A DNA stretch of 42,632 nucleotides from Xanthomonas cassavae CFBP 4642 (lineage in GTDB: Bacteria; Pseudomonadota; Gammaproteobacteria; Xanthomonadales; Xanthomonadaceae): assembly GCF_000454545.1 (NCBI RefSeq), contig NZ_CM002139.1, positions 360,083 through 402,714 on the forward strand, in the 5' to 3' direction. Made by a program: the position numbers and the translations under genes. Below are positions 10,472 to 19,297 of the stretch, piece after piece. The notes beneath the pieces were generated by a model. The model had not been told where the DNA came from. It saw nothing but the letters and a program-made list of their open reading frames with translations, and did not search any database. The first letter of the stretch is position 1. Every line of letters starts with the position of its first letter.

Positions 10472-10633
10472 TCACGGCACGCTGCCTGGCTTCTTGGCCG
10501 GGGCGTCGTCATCGGCGGGAACCAGGGTATCTGGCGCGTCGCCCGCCCCCCGGTCTTCGTAGTGTTCGGCGTCGCGTTTGCCGCGCTGCTCGCCCGGTTG
10601 GGCGGGTTGTTCGCGTAGGGGGTCGCGGGTCAT
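10472..10633 (-). CDS. small hydrophilic protein of unknown function
   Basis: A 53-residue frame starts MTRDPLREQPAQPGEQRGKRD and is rich in D, E, P, G and charged residues, with no hydrophobic stretch, so it is probably disordered and cytosolic. The start is supported by AGGAGA placed 5-10 bases upstream of ATG 10633. It lies divergent to the NHEJ operon start (10781), sharing its upstream region. A 62-residue frame on the opposite strand (10430-10618) overlaps it and is less convincing. No family recognised. Confidence 0.5.
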   Translation of the reverse strand: MTRDPLREQPAQPGEQRGKRDAEHYEDRGAGDAPDTLVPADDDAPAKKPGSVP

Positions 10634-10780
10634 GGCTTGTCTCCTGCACTTCGATGGATGCCCGAGTTCACCGCGCGCTCGGTGAAGGCCGCGCAAATCG
10701 CAAAATGTATGCGCATTTCTCACGTCTGGATCACGGCAGCGGCGGTACTGATGACGGCCCATGCCGCACCGTGGAGCAGA

Positions 10781-11182
10781 CCCATGCGCCCCCTGGACCG
10801 CCGTCCCGATCGTCGCCTGTTCAGGGCCCACCTTGACCCCGCATCGCCCAAGTGCGCGCACCACAAGGTGCTTGTTGCCGATCCGGTGGGTGTGGCCCAG
10901 GACTTCCATTACTACAGTCTGGCCGATTATCAGCGCCGCCGTCGCCGCGGCGGGCCGACCTGGCGCGATCTGTCACCGATCTACGCGTTCGCGCGCGTCA
11001 CGCATGCGGCCGACTGGCCGCGCGGTGCCGATGCACAGTGCGAACAGGCGCTGGCGGCGCAATGGGAAAGCATGCGTGGCGGTTCGCGACTGGATTGGCT
11101 GCATGCACGCGACATCGTCGAGGATGCCTGGCTGGCGCTGGACCACATTCCCGACGCCGCCGTACACGGAGTAGCGCACTGA
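10781..11182 (+). CDS. unknown 133-aa protein, first gene of the NHEJ operon
   Basis: Starts at ATG 10781 with GGAG upstream (TGGAGCAGACCCATG), although in-frame ATGs exist at 10751 and further upstream. The stop overlaps the Ku start by one base (TGATG, 11180-11184), so the two are translationally coupled. The product is basic at the N-terminus (MRPLDRRPDRRLFRAHLDP), has an RRRRR cluster near residue 53, and a C-terminal half (WPRGADAQCEQALAAQWESM..LDWLHARDIVEDAWLAL) that looks helical. No known domain recognised. Its position suggests an accessory role in Ku/LigD end joining, or simply a shared promoter; this is inference. Confidence 0.7.
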   Translation, partial: PMRPLDRRPDRRLFRAHLDPASPKCAHHKVLVADPVGVAQDFHYYSLADYQRRRRRGGPTWRDLSPIYAFARVTHAADWPRGADAQCEQALAAQWESMRGGSRLDWLHARDIVEDAWLALDHIPDAAVHGVAH

Positions 11183-12132
11183 TGGCACGACCGATCTGGA
11201 CCGGCACGCTGTCCTTCGGCTTGCTCAATGTGCCGGTGTCGTTGATGTCCGGTGAGCGCAAGGTGGATCTGCACTTTCGCATGCTGGATTCGCGCGACAA
11301 GAAGCCGATCCGGTTCGAACGTGTCAACGCCGACACCGGCGATGAGGTGCCGTGGAAGGAGATCGTCAAGGCATTCGAGTACGACAAGGGCAGCTATGTC
11401 ATCGTCGAGGAACAGGACATCCGTTCCGCCGCGCCGGAGAGCCACGAGACCGTGGAAGTGGAGACCTTCGTCAACGCGGCCGACATCGACCCGCGCTATT
11501 TCGAGAAGCCCTACATCCTGGTACCCGGCAAGAAGGCCGAGAAAGGCTATGTGCTGCTGCGCGAAACCCTGCGCGATACCGGCAAGGTGGGCATCGCCAA
11601 GGTGGTGATCCGCACCCGTGAATACCTGGCCGCGGTGATGCCGCAGGGCGATGCGTTGATCCTGCTGCTGCTGCGGTACCAGCAGGAAGTGGTGGACCCG
11701 CAGGACTACAAGCTGCCGGCCGGCGCGGTGGGCGACTACCGCATCACCGCCAAGGAGCAGCAGATGGCCAGGCAATTGATCGAGTCGATGTCCGGCACCT
11801 GGCGGCCGGAGGATTACCACGACGAATTCCGCGGCAAGCTGGAAAAGATCCTGCGCAAGCGCATCCAGGCGAAGGGCGGCACCACCAAGGTGGAGGCCGA
11901 GCCGCCGCCGCACGAAGACGCCACCACCAACGTGGTGGATTTCATGTCGCTGCTGCAGAAGAGCCTGCAGGCCAACACACGTACGCCAGCGAAGAAAACC
12001 AGCGCTGCCGTCACCTCGGCGCCGGCAAGGAAGACAGCCGCCAGGAAAGCCGCGAAGAAGGCGACCAAGAAGACCGCCAGCAAGGCGACCAAGAAGATCG
12101 CAAAGGCCGCACTGCGCCGCAAGGCCGGCTAG
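11182..12132 (+). CDS. ku: non-homologous end-joining protein Ku
   Basis: A 316-residue bacterial Ku. It starts MARPIWTGTLSFGLLNVPV and contains DSRDKKPIRFERVNADTGDEVPWKE and GYVLLRETLRDTGKVGIAKVVIRTREYLA, all hallmark Ku-core segments. The homodimer forms a ring on double-strand DNA ends and recruits LigD. After the core (about residue 260) comes a long lysine/alanine/threonine-rich tail (KKATKKTASKATKK..), typical of Ku C-terminal extensions that add nonspecific DNA binding. It is coupled to the upstream 133-aa gene, and the ligase start follows the stop after three bases. Intact. Confidence 0.96.
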   Translation: MARPIWTGTLSFGLLNVPVSLMSGERKVDLHFRMLDSRDKKPIRFERVNADTGDEVPWKEIVKAFEYDKGSYVIVEEQDIRSAAPESHETVEVETFVNAADIDPRYFEKPYILVPGKKAEKGYVLLRETLRDTGKVGIAKVVIRTREYLAAVMPQGDALILLLLRYQQEVVDPQDYKLPAGAVGDYRITAKEQQMARQLIESMSGTWRPEDYHDEFRGKLEKILRKRIQAKGGTTKVEAEPPPHEDATTNVVDFMSLLQKSLQANTRTPAKKTSAAVTSAPARKTAARKAAKKATKKTASKATKKIAKAALRRKAG

Positions 12133-12135
12133 CCA

Positions 12136-14324
12136 ATGGCCACGCGCAACCGCAGGACCAAGGTTCGCACCGACCCAGGCCCGGCGCAGGACCCCGGCAG
12201 TCCGGACAAACGCGCCACAGCGGCCTCGCAAGCCAGCAAGGGACGGAGCACCCGACGCAAGGCGAACGACAGCCAGTGGCGCACCCGCGCACTTGCACTG
12301 GAGGGTGTGCGCGACACCCCCTGTCCCACCGGCCTGCGCGCGCAGCTGACCTTGCTGCGCGCGCAGGCACCGGACGGCGATGCTGGTTGCATGAAATCAA
12401 GTGGGACGGCTACCGCTTGCTGGCCGATCTGGTCGACGGTAGCGCACAGCTGCGCTCGCGCAACGACCAGGCCTGGACAGCCAACTTTCCGGAGCTTGCC
12501 CGCGCCATCCAGCCACTGCCGGTCCGCGATGCGCGGCTGGACGGCGAGCTGGTGGTGCTGGATGCGCAGGGGCGCAGCGATTTTACCGCCTTGCAGCAGG
12601 CGCTCGACGGCACCGCGCGGCAACCCTTGCGCTACCTGGTATTCGACCTGCTTGGCGTGGCCGGAGTGGACCTGCGCAACACGCCGCTGGTGCAGCGTAA
12701 ACAGCTGCTGCGCGCGCTGCTTGGCGACACGCCCGGCATGCTTGCCTATAGCGACCACGTGATCGGGCGTGGCCCCGACGTCTTCGCCGCCAGTGCCGAC
12801 AAGGGCTGGGAAGGCATTGTCAGCAAGCGTGCGGAGGCCGTCTATCACGGCGGCCGCAGTGCCGACTGGGTCAAGACCAAGCACGAAGACAGCGACGCGT
12901 TCGTGGTGGTGGGATATACCGACCCGAAGGGCGCGCGCAGCGGGTTCGGTGCGCTGCTGCTGGCGCAACCCGAGGGCAAGGCGCTGCGTTATGTGGGGCG
13001 TGTGGGCACCGGCTTCGATGCCGTGTTGCGTGGCGAGATCACCGCGCAGCTACGCGCGCTGCAGAGCCACACCGCCACGCTGACATTGCCTGGTCGCCCA
13101 CGCGATGTGCATTGGGTACGGCCGGAGGTGATCGCCGAGATCGCCTTCCGCGGCTGGGCGCGGCAGGGCTTGCTGCGGCAGGCTGCATTCAAGCGGCTAC
13201 GACCAGACAAGCCGGTGAGCGACCTGGGTGGCGACCGAGGCAGCCCCGCCACTGCAACACGCACTACCACCACACGCAAGCAGCGCGTTGTCGCGCGCAA
13301 CGCCACGAGCAGCCAGGTGACCACGTCCAGGGCCTCACGCAGTGCAGCCGACCGGCCTGCGCAGGAACGCCTGACCCATCTGCGCTCCAGGCGCAGCAGC
13401 ACCTCAGCGACAGTCGCCACGTCCGCTGCACGATCAGTCACGTCCGGTGCGGCGACTGGCGCATCCGAAGACAGCGTGACAGTGACCCATCCCGAACGTG
13501 TGGTGTTTCCTGCGCTGGGAGTCAGCAAGGGCGAGGTGGCCGCCTACTATCGCGCAGTGGCGCCGCTGGTGCTGGCCGAAGTTGCACGCAGGCCGCTGTC
13601 GTTGCTGCGTTGTCCCGATGGCGTGGGCGGCGATTGCTTCTTCCAGAAGCACCAGGCCCGTCAGCTGGGCGCCCATATCAGGACGGTCGCGCTCAAGCAG
13701 AAACGCGGCACCGAGGACCATCTCTACATCGACGATGCGGCGGGCTTGCTCGAACTGGTGCAGATGAACACCCTGGAGCTGCATCCCTGGGGCGCAGGCA
13801 TCGACGATCCGGAACACCCGGACCGCCTGGTCTTCGACCTGGACCCGGGCGAAGGTGTTGCCTGGAGCGAGGTGGTGGCGGCAGCACGCGACATCCGCAC
13901 CAAGCTGCGGGCGGCGGGCTTGGAAAGCGCGGTGCGCTTATCCGGTGGCAAGGGCCTGCACGTCGTGGTGCCGATCGTGCCGGAGGCGAGCTGGGAGCAG
14001 GCACGCGACTTCTGCGAAGCGTTCGCGCAGGCGCTGGCCACGCAGGCGCCTGCGCGCTACGTGGCGACCATGAGCAAGGCCAAGCGCGAAGGCGTGATCT
14101 TTATCGACTGGCTGCGCAACGGGCGTGGCAATACCAGTGTGTGCTCGTGGTCGCTGCGTGCACGCGCCACTGCCACCGTGGCGGTACCGCTGCGCTGGGA
14201 GGAGCTGGGCAAGCTCAGCGGCCCGGATGCATTTCCGTTGGACAAGGCCGTGCAGCGTGCCAGGCGTCAACGCAGCGACCCCTGGGCCAGCGTGCTGGCG
14301 CTCAGTCAGTCTCTCCCCGGCTAG
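12136..14324 (+). pseudogene. ligD: ATP-dependent DNA ligase LigD (ligase + polymerase), one-base frameshift
   Basis: The frame opened by ATG 12136 encodes a basic leader and the start of the ligase domain (CPTGLRAQLTLLRAQAPDGD). Homology then jumps frame at 12381-12384, in GATGCTGG, to WLHEIKWDGYRLLADL, where EIKWDGYR is the adenylation motif KxDG. The span of 2189 bases is one short of a multiple of three, fitting a single-base deletion; an intact protein would be about 729 residues. Downstream features are normal: SKRAEAVYHGGRSADWVKTK in the ligase, a basic Ser/Thr-rich linker, and the primase-polymerase domain with DLDPGEGVAW and SGGKGLHVVVPI. The N-terminal 3'-phosphoesterase domain found in many LigDs is not seen. 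Unless the base is a sequencing error, the ligase is inactivated and NHEJ impaired. Confidence 0.85.
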
Positions 14325-14585
14325 AGGCCAGGCGCAGAGCGCACCGTGGTGAAACAGGATGTGATGCAGGCGGGCAATGCACCGCGTGCGATTGCAGCGG
14401 GTCACGGCCGCTTTGTCAGGGGAACGTGCCTGCGCGCGACTGCTTCCTCGGTGACGGCCTGTCGCGCTCGGGCGCGCTCCTACGCAGCCAGCGATACCGG
14501 TCGGTGCGCCGCCCTTGGGGATGTCGATAAGGTTCCCGCGTCGGCGAACCTCAAGAATCGAAACACGTAACGCGCGATGCTGTGA
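14325..14585. other. intergenic region after ligD, no gene seen
   Basis: About 260 bases between convergent ligD and lldD. Short frames have no recognised homology or ribosome-binding site. The region ends in the heptamer array that follows lldD. Confidence 0.5.
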
Positions 14586-14620
14586 CGATTCCCGATTCCC
14601 GATTCCCGATTCCCGATTCC
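14586..14620 (-). repeat. heptanucleotide G-rich array (5 units) after lldD
   Basis: Five perfect CGATTCC units on the plus strand, i.e. GGAATCG on the mRNA strand of lldD, starting 5 bases beyond its stop. The sense strand holds successive GGG tracts separated by AATC, a classic G-quadruplex pattern. GGGNATC repeats are known to be enriched in Xanthomonas. Confidence 0.95.
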
Positions 14621-14625
14621 CGGCA

Positions 14626-15786
14626 TCAAGGCGACACCACCGCCTCGCGCGTCACCCGGCTCAACGCATCGGCGCTGATCTCGGCAATGGACTGCGTGCC
14701 GGTCAGCGTCATTGCCACGCGCATTTCCTTTTCGATCAGCGTCAGCAGGTTTTCCACACCGGCCTGGCCGCCTGCGGCCAGCGCATAAACGAAGGCGCGG
14801 CCCAGCAACACCGCATCGGCACCGAGCGCGAGCATGCGCACCACATCCAGCCCGCTACGGATGCCCGAGTCGGCCAGGATCTTCAGCTCGCCTTTCACCG
14901 CATCGGCAATGGCCGGCAATGCACGCGCACTGGACAGCACACCGTCGAGCTGGCGCCCGCCATGGTTGGACACCACGATGCCATCGGCGCCCAAGCGCAC
15001 CGCATCGCGCGCATCGTCCGGGTCCAGGATGCCCTTGATCACCATCGGCCCGGTCCAGAGTTCGCGGATCCATTCCAGGTCCTTCCACGAGATGGATGGA
15101 TCGAAGTTGGCCGCCAGCCAACCGATGTAGTCCTGCAGGCCGGTGGGGCTGCCGCGGTAGGCAGAGATGTTGCCCAGGTCGTGCGGCTTGCCGAGCAGGC
15201 CCACGTCCCAGGCCCAGCGCGGGTGCGTCACCGCCTGCAGCATGCGCCGCAGCGACGCATTGGGCCCGCTCATGCCCGAATGCGCATCGCGGTAGCGCGC
15301 GCCCGGCGTCGGCATGTCCACGGTGAACACCAGCGTGGTGACGCCGGCCGCCTTGGCGCGCTCCAGCGCGTTGCGCATGAAGCCACGGTCCTTGAGCACG
15401 TAGAGCTGGAACCACATCGGCCGTTCGATCGCCGGCGCCACTTCCTCGATCGGGCAGACCGACACCGTGGACAAGGTAAACGGAATGCCGCGCGCAGCCG
15501 CCGCGCGGGCGGCCTGCACTTCGCCGCGCCGCGCGTACATGCCGGTCAGCCCCACCGGTGCCAGGGCCAGCGGCATCGCCAGCGTCTCGCCGAACAGCTC
15601 GGTGCTCAGGCTCAGGTCGGACATGTTGCGCAGCACCCGCTGGCGCAGCGCGATATCGGCCAGGTCGGACACATTGCGCCGCAAGGTGTGCTCGGCATAC
15701 GCACCGCCATCGATGTAGTGGAACAGGAACGGCGGCAGGCGCGCCTGGGCAGCAGCACGGTAGTCGGAGGTGGCGGAAATGATCAT
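14626..15786 (-). CDS. lldD: FMN-dependent L-lactate dehydrogenase
   Basis: A 386-residue member of the alpha-hydroxyacid dehydrogenase family (FMN-binding TIM barrel) that oxidises L-lactate to pyruvate at the inner membrane face, feeding the respiratory chain. Signatures include [28 protein letters not shown], and the active-site [10 protein letters not shown] with the catalytic His, followed by [28 protein letters not shown] start at ATG 15786 ([12 protein letters not shown]), the usual family start; an upstream in-frame ATG adds 20 unrelated residues. There is no clear ribosome-binding site. A G-rich heptamer array follows the stop. It appears monocistronic; no lldR or lldP neighbour is seen. 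Confidence 0.95.
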   Translation of the reverse strand: MIISATSDYRAAAQARLPPFLFHYIDGGAYAEHTLRRNVSDLADIALRQRVLRNMSDLSLSTELFGETLAMPLALAPVGLTGMYARRGEVQAARAAAARGIPFTLSTVSVCPIEEVAPAIERPMWFQLYVLKDRGFMRNALERAKAAGVTTLVFTVDMPTPGARYRDAHSGMSGPNASLRRMLQAVTHPRWAWDVGLLGKPHDLGNISAYRGSPTGLQDYIGWLAANFDPSISWKDLEWIRELWTGPMVIKGILDPDDARDAVRLGADGIVVSNHGGRQLDGVLSSARALPAIADAVKGELKILADSGIRSGLDVVRMLALGADAVLLGRAFVYALAAGGQAGVENLLTLIEKEMRVAMTLTGTQSIAEISADALSRVTREAVVSP

Positions 15787-16049
15787 CGAAGGCGAGGCGG
15801 GGGCAGGGGAGCCGCCGAGTGTAAGGCGATCGGCATGCGAGGGCATCGCGCGCCTGGCCGATCATCCGCTCCATGTCGAGGTCTTGCTCCGTGCATTGCC
15901 TGTTCCGTCGCCGTTGGCAGGGCTTGGTCGCATGTCGCTGGTCTCCGTGCCTGCGGGTAGCAGGATGCAGTCGTGGCCCGCAAGCCAATGCGGCCCTGCC
16001 CGCATCGGCCATCTCAGGCTGCAGGACGGCCATCCAGGAGACAGTGGCA

Positions 16050-16265
16050 ATGCGCGCAGCGAAAGCGATCGGACCGTCTGCATGGCTGGCAGCCAGCCCG
16101 GCCCTGGCCTGGGCCGGAGACGCGCTGGCGGCCGATGCCCCGGTGGCGGACAGCGCGCCATCCAGCTTCGAGCGGCGCATCGAGCAGCTGCGCTGGAGCT
16201 GCGCGCACAGGCCGCGGCCGCGCGCTGACCGACAGGGTATCGGCCAACGCGGCGCGTCGCGCTAG
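16050..16265 (+). pseudogene. truncated 5' end of an exported protein (porin-like leader)
   Basis: ATG 16050 has AGGAG nine bases upstream and encodes a signal-peptide-like leader (MRAAKAIGPSAWLAASPALAWAGDALAA). A start of a coiled coil follows (SSFERRIEQLR), as in phosphate-selective porins of the OprO/OprP type. The frame then becomes unrelated sequence; a +1 frame would continue ALELRAQAAAAR and stop. It ends against the carotenoid oxygenase 3' end. I read it as the remnant of a gene deleted downstream; the porin idea rests only on the leader pattern. Confidence 0.35.
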
Positions 16266-17779
16266 GCGTCGAAGGCAAACTGGCCGTGGAATCCCAGCGG
16301 CACTGCGTAGGGCAGCCAGGCCTGCGCCACTGGCCCGGCATCGACGTGACGAGCGTCCAGCACCATCAGCCCGGTGCGTGCACGTCGGGTGTCCAGCACG
16401 GTGCCGACCAGCCAGCCATCGTCGGGGCGGTCGCTGCCGGGCCGGGGCACGAACACGTGTTCTTCGGCCAGCACATGCGCGCCATAGCGATGCACCTGGC
16501 GCCGGTCGCGTTCCAGGTCGTAGGCGGCCACGGCATTGAGGAACGGCGACTGGTTCGGCCCGTCGATGCACGGCGCGTACAGGCGCGCACCCTGCGTGCC
16601 CGGCGTGCGGCGGTCGAACAGCGGCAGTTCCAGGTTGTCCACCGGATGCGCCTGCCAGTGCGCACGGCCACTGGCCAGGTCCAGATGCAGGCTGCGCAGC
16701 TGCACCGGGGCCGGCGCGGCCGCCGGGTCGCCGTGCATGGCTGCACGCATCGGTGAGCGCGCTTCGTCCGGGTCGGTATGCACGATGGCGCGCACCACGA
16801 TGCGGTCGCGTTGCGCGTAGGCATCGGCGAGGTGGTAGGCCACCGCGAAGTCGGCCTCGAACCAGCGTGGCTGGTCCAGCGCATCCTTGGGCACCACCGC
16901 AATCCGGCACGGCGCCTCGGGCGTGAAGCGCAGTTGTTCGAAGAATGCGCCGTCGCCATCCAGCCGCCGATACGGCGCCAGCACCAGGATCAGATGCCGC
17001 TGCGTCATCGCAAAGCTGTGCAGGTAGCCGGGCGCGTCGGTCTGCAGCAGCTGCACGGTGCGCAGCGTGGCATCGGCGTTCAGATGCCACAGCAGCACAC
17101 CGGTGGCGCCCACGATGCTGATCGACCCGAAGTTCCAGGCGCTGCCGTCGGCATCGATCAGCGGATGCGCCGAGAACGGCATGGCCGCCAGATCTTCGCG
17201 CCAGGTCACCGGGCCGAGCGTGCCCAGTGCATCCGGGTCCACCTCGATCGCCGAACCGGCTTCCCACAGCACAAACAGGCGGCCGTTGAGCCGCATCACC
17301 GAGGTATTGGCGGCATTGACGTCGTCGTTGTTGCGCGCCGGCTGCATGTCCGGCACCGCGGTGCCGGCGGCACGGTACAGAAAGCGCCCGGCCTGCTGCT
17401 CCTGGGTGAATTTATGCGTGGCCACCATGCGCCCCAGGTGCCGCACCTGGGGGCCGCCCAGCTGCCAGCGGTGCAGCATGCCATCGCCATCGAACCAGTG
17501 TTCGTAGCGGAATCCGGCACGCTCGGTCCAGGCCGGGCCATTGCGGTACAGGCTGCCTGCCAGCCGGTCCGGCAGGGTGCCCTGCAGCGGCACGCTGGTC
17601 GGCCCCAAGGTGGCGCTGTCGACGCTGCGCCAGCCCAGCAACCAGGGCGTGCGTTGCAACTGTGCATGAAACGCGGCGGCGTCCGCCGCATGGGCCGGCG
17701 CGCTGCGCAGTGCCAGGCTGCCCAGCGCAGCACTGCCGGCGGCAGCCAGCACCGATTGCAGGAAGCGGCGGCGGTGCAT
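16262..17779 (-). CDS. carotenoid oxygenase (RPE65 family), exported
   Basis: A 505-residue protein with a twin-arginine-like leader (MHRRRFLQSVLAAAGSAALGSLAL..AHA), so probably periplasmic. The RPE65-type seven-bladed propeller binds non-haem Fe(II) through four His; candidates are in VATHKFT, PFSAHPLID, GYLHSFAMT and the terminal GFHGQF. LAGSLYRNGPAWT, HWFDGDGMLHRW and EEHVFVPRPG are family hallmarks. Members cleave carotenoid, apocarotenoid or stilbene double bonds with O2. Xanthomonas pigment is an aryl polyene (xanthomonadin) rather than a carotenoid, so the natural substrate may be plant-derived (inference). It lies 24 bases after the DUF2141 gene, probably in one transcript. Confidence 0.9.
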   Translation of the reverse strand: MHRRRFLQSVLAAAGSAALGSLALRSAPAHAADAAAFHAQLQRTPWLLGWRSVDSATLGPTSVPLQGTLPDRLAGSLYRNGPAWTERAGFRYEHWFDGDGMLHRWQLGGPQVRHLGRMVATHKFTQEQQAGRFLYRAAGTAVPDMQPARNNDDVNAANTSVMRLNGRLFVLWEAGSAIEVDPDALGTLGPVTWREDLAAMPFSAHPLIDADGSAWNFGSISIVGATGVLLWHLNADATLRTVQLLQTDAPGYLHSFAMTQRHLILVLAPYRRLDGDGAFFEQLRFTPEAPCRIAVVPKDALDQPRWFEADFAVAYHLADAYAQRDRIVVRAIVHTDPDEARSPMRAAMHGDPAAAPAPVQLRSLHLDLASGRAHWQAHPVDNLELPLFDRRTPGTQGARLYAPCIDGPNQSPFLNAVAAYDLERDRRQVHRYGAHVLAEEHVFVPRPGSDRPDDGWLVGTVLDTRRARTGLMVLDARHVDAGPVAQAWLPYAVPLGFHGQFAFDA

Positions 17780-17803
17780 GCGGTGCTCCTTTCGCGTGGC
17801 AGC

Positions 17804-18229
17804 TCAGCGCATCTGCACGGCGATGCGTTTACCGGTGGCCGGCAGCGCGAACACGATCTCGTCGAAGCCGGGTTTACGCATGCCGGTGGGGTTGTTGCTG
17901 AAGCCATAGCCTTCCACCGGCATGCCGATCAGGTTGGTATCGAGCTTGCCGTTGGCGTTCTCGTCGTGATTGATCATCACCGCATAGCGCCCCGGCGGCA
18001 GGTTCTTGAACTGGACATGCGGCGCAGCGCTGGCGATGGGCACTGTCTGCGCCTGCACCGGCGGCTGGCTGCCATCCAGTTGCGCGGCGCTGGCGATGAC
18101 TGCAATGCGCAAGGTGCCCTGCTGCGAGCGCAGCCCGGTGATGCCCACGTCCAGGTCGGCGGCGTAGGCGGCAGCGCTGCCGAGCAGGCTGACCAGGGCG
18201 GCGGCACAGGCAAGGGTACGGGCAAGCAT
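17804..18229 (-). CDS. DUF2141 exported protein
   Basis: A 141-residue secreted or periplasmic protein: signal peptide MLARTLACAAALVSLLGSAAAYAAD, then the DUF2141 beta-sandwich pattern (GTLRIAVIASAAQ, LPPGRYAVMINHDENANGKLDTNLIGMPVEGYGFSNNP). The HDENANGKLDTN segment is the family's best-conserved motif and resembles a Ca-binding loop. AGGAGA sits 5 bases before ATG 18229. It is followed closely by the carotenoid oxygenase. DUF2141 proteins are often next to carotenoid oxygenases or isoprenoid genes; their function is unknown. Confidence 0.88.
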   Translation of the reverse strand: MLARTLACAAALVSLLGSAAAYAADLDVGITGLRSQQGTLRIAVIASAAQLDGSQPPVQAQTVPIASAAPHVQFKNLPPGRYAVMINHDENANGKLDTNLIGMPVEGYGFSNNPTGMRKPGFDEIVFALPATGKRIAVQMR

Positions 18230-18431
18230 GCAATTCTCCTGACGGCGTTGGAAGGCGAAGGCTGGGGCCGATGGTACGCAGCGCGTCACGGCCGTGGCGG
18301 TGGCGCCGGTCGCAGATCGGCCCATGCGCAGCCTGCCTACACACTGCGGCAGGGCGATCGATCCCGCACCGTGCAGGGCCGAACCTGTGTGCGAGCCGGC
18401 GAAGTGGCTTCGCTCGCAGGACGCGGCGGTT

Positions 18432-18998
18432 TCACCACACCAGCGGCCGCAGGCGATGGCTGTGCGCCGCATACGCCGGGTAGGCGATGGGAAAGGCGCG
18501 CTGCAACGCGGCTTCTTCAATGCGGATGCGGCGCAGGAACACCCAGGTCACCGGCAGCACGATTGCCAGCAGCGACGCTGCACTGCCCATGCCCAGCGCA
18601 AGCCCGTAGAAGGCCATCAGCGCGCCGGTGTAGGACGGATGCCGCAGCCAGCGGTACGGGCCGCTGCGCACCAGTTGATGACCGGCCTGGATGGTGACAT
18701 CCACCGTGAACCAGCGCGCCAGCACCGTGATGGCCCACACGCGCACCGCCAGCCCGCCGCCGATCAGCGCACACGCCGCCCATCGCAGCGGTTCCTGCCA
18801 GGCGTGCGGCCAGTGCATGACGCCGGCAAACGCCAGCCCCACCGCCGCCGCAATGGACAGCGACAGCACCCGCCACAGCTGGCCCAGGGTGCCGCGGTCG
18901 TGCGTGCCGCCATCGGCGGCGCGGCGCTGCTGGCGCAGCCACAGTTCGTAACCGATCCACAGCAGGCTGAGCGCGGTGAGCAGAGGGGATGCAGACAT
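18432..18998 (-). CDS. isoprenylcysteine carboxyl methyltransferase (ICMT)-family membrane protein
   Basis: A 188-residue integral membrane protein with about five hydrophobic segments. The ICMT/PEMT SAM-binding end is recognisable: RSGPYRWLRHPSYTGALMAFYGLALGMGS, then EEAALQRAFPIAYPAYAAHSHRLRP. ATG 18998 has GGAG 8 bases upstream. Bacterial ICMT homologues methylate lipid-linked or small-molecule substrates that are mostly unknown. It lies 203 bases upstream of the DUF2141 gene on the same strand, so the three genes may form an isoprenoid-related unit. About 300 bases separate it from the divergent histidine kinase; nothing else was seen there. Confidence 0.85.
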   Translation of the reverse strand: MSASPLLTALSLLWIGYELWLRQQRRAADGGTHDRGTLGQLWRVLSLSIAAAVGLAFAGVMHWPHAWQEPLRWAACALIGGGLAVRVWAITVLARWFTVDVTIQAGHQLVRSGPYRWLRHPSYTGALMAFYGLALGMGSAASLLAIVLPVTWVFLRRIRIEEAALQRAFPIAYPAYAAHSHRLRPLVW

Positions 18999-19297
18999 GG
19001 GAGAGCTCCGTAGTGGATGGAAGACGACGTGGATGGATGGCAAGGACGCAGGCAGCAAGCCGCAGACAGCAGAGAGCAGGCGGTTGAGAGGGCGGCAGCG
19101 TCGCTGCCATCCAGCACGTGGTCCATGCCAGGCGCTGCGCTGGCTCACCTGGCATCGGTGTCCAGCGGCCAGTGAGGCCAGTGTGCCCAGCGCCGGTGCG
19201 GCCGACAGGAGCCGCAGGTCATCAATCCCACCTGCCAGAAGTCACTTTCTGCGGGCGCCCCATTGCCGGCCAGCGGCGTGGCGGTCAGCATCGCCGC

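Noticed and set aside
10430..10618. Plus-strand 62-codon frame ending in a hydrophobic stretch
   Set aside because: The overlapping minus-strand 53-codon frame has a clear AGGAGA ribosome-binding site, while this one does not.
14586..14620. Regular repeats considered as a CRISPR array
   Set aside because: The 7-base units are contiguous with no spacers. It is a simple-sequence array.
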